A stretch of 15,826 nt of DNA, from positions 1 through 15,826 of the forward strand of contig JAPYWX010000017.1 in NCBI GenBank assembly GCA_028276145.1. Reading direction: 5' to 3'. The notes beneath the pieces are model-generated. The model was not told where the DNA came from and ran no database searches. It saw only the letters and a program-made list of their open reading frames with translations. Of this stretch, positions 12,701-15,826 are shown one piece after another (the stretch's first letter is position 1; every line of letters begins with the position of its first letter). This DNA is from Spirochaetota bacterium. GTDB lineage: Bacteria; Spirochaetota; Brevinematia; DTOW01. Made by a program: the position numbers and the translations under genes.

Positions 12701-13582
12701 ATGAATATCTATTCACCCGAAGGAATAAAGGAAATACTTAGGAGCAACAACCTATTCCTATCAAAGTCAAGAGGACAAAACTACCTAAGTGACGAAAAAA
12801 TAGCCATTAAAATAGCAAACTCCATAAAGCTCTACACAAAAGACCCGGAAAAAACAAATATCATCGAAGTAGGGAGTGGCATAGGTAGCTTAACACTACA
12901 ACTATGTAGGAACTTCAACAAGGTAATAACCTTTGAAATAGATAAAGGAATATTCTCCTGCTTAGTAAGAGTACTAGAAGAAAACAAAGTAACGAATGCA
13001 ATACCAATACATGAAGATTTTCTAAAGGCTAACTTAAACAAAATTGAAAAGCTTTTAAATTTAGGCTCAGAAGAAACAATATTTGTATCAAACCTACCTT
13101 ATAGCGTAGGTGGGGAAATCTTAAAAAGAGTAATATATGAAATGAAATACATAAGCAAAGTTTTTGTCATGGTACAGAAGGAATTCTTCGAAAGACTTAC
13201 AACAACACCCGGAGCTGAAAACTATTCCTACCTGTCAGTAATATACCAGCTGGACACAAAAAAAATTCAGAAACTCCTAGACATACCAAAAAATCACTTC
13301 TTCCCCACCCCATCAGTTGACTCTGTTTTCATCTACATTGAAAAATCAGAAACACTGACATCCGAAGACGAAAGAAGAATAATAAAGTCTCTCTTCTCAA
13401 TGAGAAGAAAAACAATCAGCAAATCAATGAAATTGAATTTCAACGAGCTGAAAAGTGAAGAAATAGAAGAAATCCTAAAAACTCTAGGGATATCCCCAGA
13501 AGAAAGAATTGAAAACCTTCCCCCTCAAAAAATCATTTCACTAGCAAGAGAAATAAAAAACCATATCCTAAGCGCTAAATAG
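12701..13582 (+). CDS. rsmA: 16S rRNA adenine dimethyltransferase RsmA (KsgA)
   Basis: Dimethylates two adjacent adenines in the 3'-terminal helix 45 of 16S rRNA (A1518 and A1519 in E. coli) with SAM, late in small-subunit assembly. The 293-residue product shows SRGQNYLSD (23-31; the usual GQNFL), the SAM motif IEVGSGIGSLT (55-65), the acidic ribose-binding Glu79, a later ED pair (105-106), and the catalytic NLPY (131-134). The C-terminal helical domain includes PSVDS and MRRKTISKSMK. The NLPY motif is followed by SVGGEI where NLPYxIxxPI is more usual, a mild change. The ATG at 12701 follows GGTG by seven bases. A structured element precedes it, and the leader of the next operon follows. The window therefore encodes two 16S rRNA methyltransferases, the other being rsmE. 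Confidence 0.96.
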   Translation: MNIYSPEGIKEILRSNNLFLSKSRGQNYLSDEKIAIKIANSIKLYTKDPEKTNIIEVGSGIGSLTLQLCRNFNKVITFEIDKGIFSCLVRVLEENKVTNAIPIHEDFLKANLNKIEKLLNLGSEETIFVSNLPYSVGGEILKRVIYEMKYISKVFVMVQKEFFERLTTTPGAENYSYLSVIYQLDTKKIQKLLDIPKNHFFPTPSVDSVFIYIEKSETLTSEDERRIIKSLFSMRRKTISKSMKLNFNELKSEEIEEILKTLGISPEERIENLPPQKIISLAREIKNHILSAK

Positions 13583-13598
13583 ATTCGTTCCTTCTAAA

Positions 13599-13689
13599 AG
13601 CGTCTCTATGATAAAAATAGATGTTAGGTATTAGCCTGTTAAGAAACAGGCAGTAACTTGTTAACTTTTCAACGCTCTCACATCTATTT
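13599..13689 (+). promoter_or_regulatory. Structured leader of the SPT-like/queD operon, candidate cis-regulatory RNA
   Basis: In the 163-base gap after rsmA, AAATAGATGT (13615-13624) pairs perfectly with ACATCTATTT (13680-13689), 10 bp. Inside is a 7-bp hairpin GCCTGTT/AACAGGC (13634-13651) with loop AAGA, extendable by TTA/TAA. AGCGT (13599-13603), outside the long stem, can pair with ACGCT (13672-13676) inside it, which would make a pseudoknot. The ribosome binding site lies 46 bases further on. No known riboswitch consensus was recognised. The internal hairpin could alternatively be an rsmA terminator, but no U tract follows it. Confidence 0.42.
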
Positions 13690-13745
13690 GAAAATAACCT
13701 CTTAATCTTTCAAAATTAAAAAAAAATTTATTTTAGGAGAGGGCT

Positions 13746-14966
13746 ATGGCTAGCAAAGATCTAGAAACCCATCTAAAAAACGAAGTTCTTTACAAAAGAA
13801 TAATGGAGTTTAAAGATGCAGACGAAGCAAAAGCAAAAGGTCTTTATCCTTACTTTAGAGCTATAGAATCAGCACAGGACACTGAAGTTTACATAAACGG
13901 CAAAAAGTACCTAATGCTAGGTTCAAATTCATACTTAGGTCTAACAACAGATGAAAGAGTAAAGCAAGCTGCTATTGAAGCAACAAAATTTTATGGAACA
14001 GGAAATGCAGGTTCAAGGTTTCTAAACGGAACTTTAAAAATTCATGAAGAGTTAGAAGCTAAACTTGCTAAGTTTGTGAACAAAGAAGCAGCACTACTAG
14101 CAAGCACTGGCTATATGGCTAACCTTGTAGCAATAGCAGGGTTACTAGGCCCAGGCGATGCAGTAATAACTGATAAACTTGACCATGCAAGCATAATAGA
14201 TGCTTGTAGATTATCCGGCGCAAAAATGTACAGGTTTAGGCACAATGACATAGACCACCTAAGGAAAGTGATGGAAAAAGTTGAAGAAAAGGCAAGGCTT
14301 ATAGTAGTAGACGGTGTGTTTAGTATGGAAGGTGATGTTGCTGATTTACCAAATATAGTGAAAGTAGCAAAAGAATACAATGCTTGGGTGATGGTTGACG
14401 ACGCTCATGGCATAGGAGTAATGGGTGGCAAGTATGGTCAAGGTACAGCTCATCATTTCGGATTGGATCACGAGGTAGACATAATAATGTCAACATTCAG
14501 TAAAACATTTGCATCAATAGGTGGGTTTGTGGCAGGTAGCGAAAGATTAATAAACTACCTAAAGCACAAAGCAAGAGCTCTAATATTCAGTGCAAGCCCA
14601 ACACCGGCAACAGCAGCAGTAGTAAGCAAAATAATAGATATCATCTACGAAGAACCTCAAAGAATAGAAAGACTATGGCAAATAACACATAAAATGGCTA
14701 ACGCTTTCAAAAGCATGGGGTTTGACATAGGCACATCCTGCACCCCTATAATTCCTCTCAAAATAAACGACTTTGAGAAAACCCTAATGTTCTGGAAAGC
14801 ACTAAGCGATGATGGCATATTTGTAAATCCTGTACTACCGCCAGCAGTACCACCTTCAGAGACCATAATAAGAACTAGCTACATGGCAACACACACAGAT
14901 GAACAGTTAGATTGGGCTCTAACAATATTTGAAAAGCACGCAAAAGCTCTAGGAATAATAAAATAA
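13746..14966 (+). CDS. Serine palmitoyltransferase-like alpha-oxoamine synthase
   Basis: PLP-dependent fold-type I enzyme of the alpha-oxoamine synthase family, which condenses an amino acid with an acyl-CoA. Among members (KBL, BioF, HemA, SPT) the sequence resembles bacterial serine palmitoyltransferase most, by my recollection of AYFRPIQS-like, QDTEV and SRFLNGTLxIHxELE stretches. Seen here: YPYFRAIES (34-42), GSNSYLGLT (59-67), GTGNAGSRFLNGTLKIHEEL (84-103), stacking-position His147, VDDAHGIGV (217-225) with Asp218 and His221, and TFSKTFAS (250-257) with PLP Lys253. Length 406 is normal for SPT. If correct, the product is 3-ketodihydrosphingosine or a related long-chain amine for membrane lipids; glycine C-acetyltransferase activity is the main alternative. 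AGGAG precedes the ATG after an A9 tract. Its stop overlaps the queD start by one base. Confidence 0.88.
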   Translation: MASKDLETHLKNEVLYKRIMEFKDADEAKAKGLYPYFRAIESAQDTEVYINGKKYLMLGSNSYLGLTTDERVKQAAIEATKFYGTGNAGSRFLNGTLKIHEELEAKLAKFVNKEAALLASTGYMANLVAIAGLLGPGDAVITDKLDHASIIDACRLSGAKMYRFRHNDIDHLRKVMEKVEEKARLIVVDGVFSMEGDVADLPNIVKVAKEYNAWVMVDDAHGIGVMGGKYGQGTAHHFGLDHEVDIIMSTFSKTFASIGGFVAGSERLINYLKHKARALIFSASPTPATAAVVSKIIDIIYEEPQRIERLWQITHKMANAFKSMGFDIGTSCTPIIPLKINDFEKTLMFWKALSDDGIFVNPVLPPAVPPSETIIRTSYMATHTDEQLDWALTIFEKHAKALGIIK

Positions 14967-15310
14967 TGCCTAAGTGGCTAATATCAAAAAGCATAGAAAT
15001 AGACGCCTCACACATAGTAGAAGGTTATAATGGTCCCTGTGCAAGATTACACGGCCACAGGTGGAAAATAGAACTCACAGTAGAGGTAAATGGATTAAAT
15101 GAAATAGGAATAGGTGTAGATTTTGGTGAACTCAAGAAACACCTTGAGTCGTTTAACCTTGACCATCAACACTTAAATGACATCATATCTCAGCCAACAG
15201 CTGAAAATTTAGCTAAGTACATCTTTGATGAACTATCAAAGAAAGGGCTAAAACCTCACAAAGTGACAGTTTGGGAAACACCTACAAACAAAGTTGAGTA
15301 CTTTGGTTAA
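14966..15310 (+). CDS. queD: 6-carboxy-5,6,7,8-tetrahydropterin synthase QueD (6-pyruvoyl-tetrahydropterin synthase family)
   Basis: Converts dihydroneopterin triphosphate to 6-carboxytetrahydropterin, the substrate of QueE, in queuosine synthesis. The 114 residues carry the zinc ligands His16, His29 and His31, the catalytic-position Cys25 in CARLHGHRW (25-33), GVDFGELK (47-54), LDHQHLND (66-73), PTAENLAKY (78-86) and a C-terminal WETP. The CxxxHGH spacing is that of QueD. It is slightly shorter than typical members near 120 residues. The ATG overlaps the stop of the SPT-like gene (TAATG), so translation is coupled. queC and queF are not in view and queE is 14 kb away in another operon. A 6-pyruvoyltetrahydropterin synthase role cannot be excluded from sequence alone. 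Confidence 0.94.
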   Translation: MPKWLISKSIEIDASHIVEGYNGPCARLHGHRWKIELTVEVNGLNEIGIGVDFGELKKHLESFNLDHQHLNDIISQPTAENLAKYIFDELSKKGLKPHKVTVWETPTNKVEYFG

Positions 15311-15315
15311 TAAAA

Positions 15316-15341
15316 TAGGGGATAGGTAAACCTATCCCCTA
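15316..15341. terminator. Bidirectional terminator between queD and the propeller protein gene
   Basis: An 11-bp perfect stem, TAGGGGATAGG with its complement, around loop TAAA. It starts six bases after the queD stop and lies nine bases from the stop of the convergent gene. The plus side continues AATAAATTTTT and the minus side ATTTTATT, so both directions have a U-rich tail. This is the clearest intrinsic terminator in the window. Confidence 0.85.
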
Positions 15342-15350
15342 AATAAATTT

Positions 15351-15826
15351 TTACTTCATCGGCACTATGAACATCTTTGATTTCCCTATTACGTATATAT
15401 TTCCATCCTTGATTAGTGAAGCATAACCAACTATATCATACGATTTCTCTTCTTTTCCGGTAACCAAGTTGTAAATATGTAAACCATCAGTAGCAGTAAT
15501 AACTAAATAATTATCTTTCAGGTAAGGTACTCCGTTAACCTTACCAACAATGTCTATTGAATTAATGACTTTGCCAGAATTCCTATCAATAACTACTACC
15601 TTAGTAGTAGCACTCAAAACAATCTTGTCACCATATATAGCCCCAAAAGCTTCAGAGATATCCAAATCTCTAACATAAGTTTTAGAGCCAAAGCTGTATA
15701 GCTTACCTTTATACAAAACATATATGCTTCCATCTGAATGTGTCATGACGATACACCTTCTAACAGAAGTTGAACCAAGCTGCCCTATCTTAGAGGTAGA
15801 ACCATCTAAACTAACTTTGTAAACTT
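15351..15826 (-). CDS. Beta-propeller-like (PQQ/WD-type repeat) protein, 5' end cut by window edge
   Basis: The frame is open from the stop at 15351 to the right edge with no interruption, so the ATG at 15746 is probably internal and the gene starts outside. The 158 or so visible residues show repeated four-strand blade patterns: DGSIYVLYKGKLYSFG, GDKIVLSATTKVVVIDRNSGKV, KDNYLVITATDGLHIYNLVTGKE and KDGNIYVIGKSKMFIV. Each has the form hydrophobic strand, short turn, strand ending in a phrase such as D-x-x-(S/T)-G-K, as in PQQ-like or WD40-like propellers. No catalytic residues are recognisable. Such proteins may be secreted or scaffold components; the N-terminus that would show a signal peptide is missing. 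Convergent with queD and sharing its terminator. Confidence 0.75.
   Translation of the reverse strand, partial: VYKVSLDGSTSKIGQLGSTSVRRCIVMTHSDGSIYVLYKGKLYSFGSKTYVRDLDISEAFGAIYGDKIVLSATTKVVVIDRNSGKVINSIDIVGKVNGVPYLKDNYLVITATDGLHIYNLVTGKEEKSYDIVGYASLIKDGNIYVIGKSKMFIVPMK

Noticed and set aside
13590..13689. preQ1 riboswitch ahead of the queD operon.
   Set aside because: I found none of the consensus stretches of the known preQ1 classes; kept only as an unassigned structured leader.

Overview
The window is about 15.8 kb of low-GC, gene-dense chromosomal DNA from a bacterium that uses the standard bacterial code (TGA works as a stop, for example in trpS). Arginine is mostly AGA/AGG and isoleucine often ATA, a codon style common in thermophiles. 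A SurA-like secreted chaperone suggests an outer membrane. I therefore infer a Gram-negative-type, possibly thermophilic, low-GC bacterium. I cannot fix the phylum; a thermophilic spirochaete-like or other deep-branching diderm lineage would fit but is a guess. There is no phage, plasmid, IS element, CRISPR array, tRNA or rRNA gene in view.

Layout. On the minus strand, read right to left in each block: panC-nadD (pantothenate and NAD), a two-gene transketolase followed by rsmE (16S rRNA methylation), cinA followed by a small three-helix membrane protein, a surA-like chaperone followed by rdgB (dITP/XTP pyrophosphatase), secY alone with its own promoter, and trpS followed by queE (cut by the left edge). 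On the plus strand: a divergent maf-family nucleotide pyrophosphatase, yggS (PLP homeostasis), rsmA (16S rRNA dimethyltransferase), and a serine-palmitoyltransferase-like enzyme overlapping queD. A beta-propeller-like protein on the minus strand runs off the right edge.

How the genes relate. Most are housekeeping genes in two- or three-gene units joined by overlaps of 1 to 20 bases. Two queuosine-pathway genes, queE and queD, sit at opposite ends of the window in separate operons. Two nucleotide-pool cleaning enzymes (rdgB and maf) lie side by side around the divergent surA/maf promoter region. Candidate promoters mostly look like TTGAA(A/T), an 18-base spacer and TATAAT. Several genes without a Shine-Dalgarno site have a -10-like box only 5 to 8 bases before the start codon, which hints at leaderless mRNAs.

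The least ordinary DNA is between the genes. A GC-rich element at 12587-12676, between yggS and rsmA, folds on paper into a three-way junction. The leader of the serine-palmitoyltransferase-like/queD operon has a long-range 10-bp stem, an internal hairpin and a possible pseudoknot. The intergenic regions at 7062-7422, 9979-10318 and 1664-1693 carry tandem arrays of short odd-length palindromes with a 15 to 17 bp period, one core of which (AGTGCT/AGCACT) is shared by two loci 3 kb apart. I could not assign any of these to a known family.
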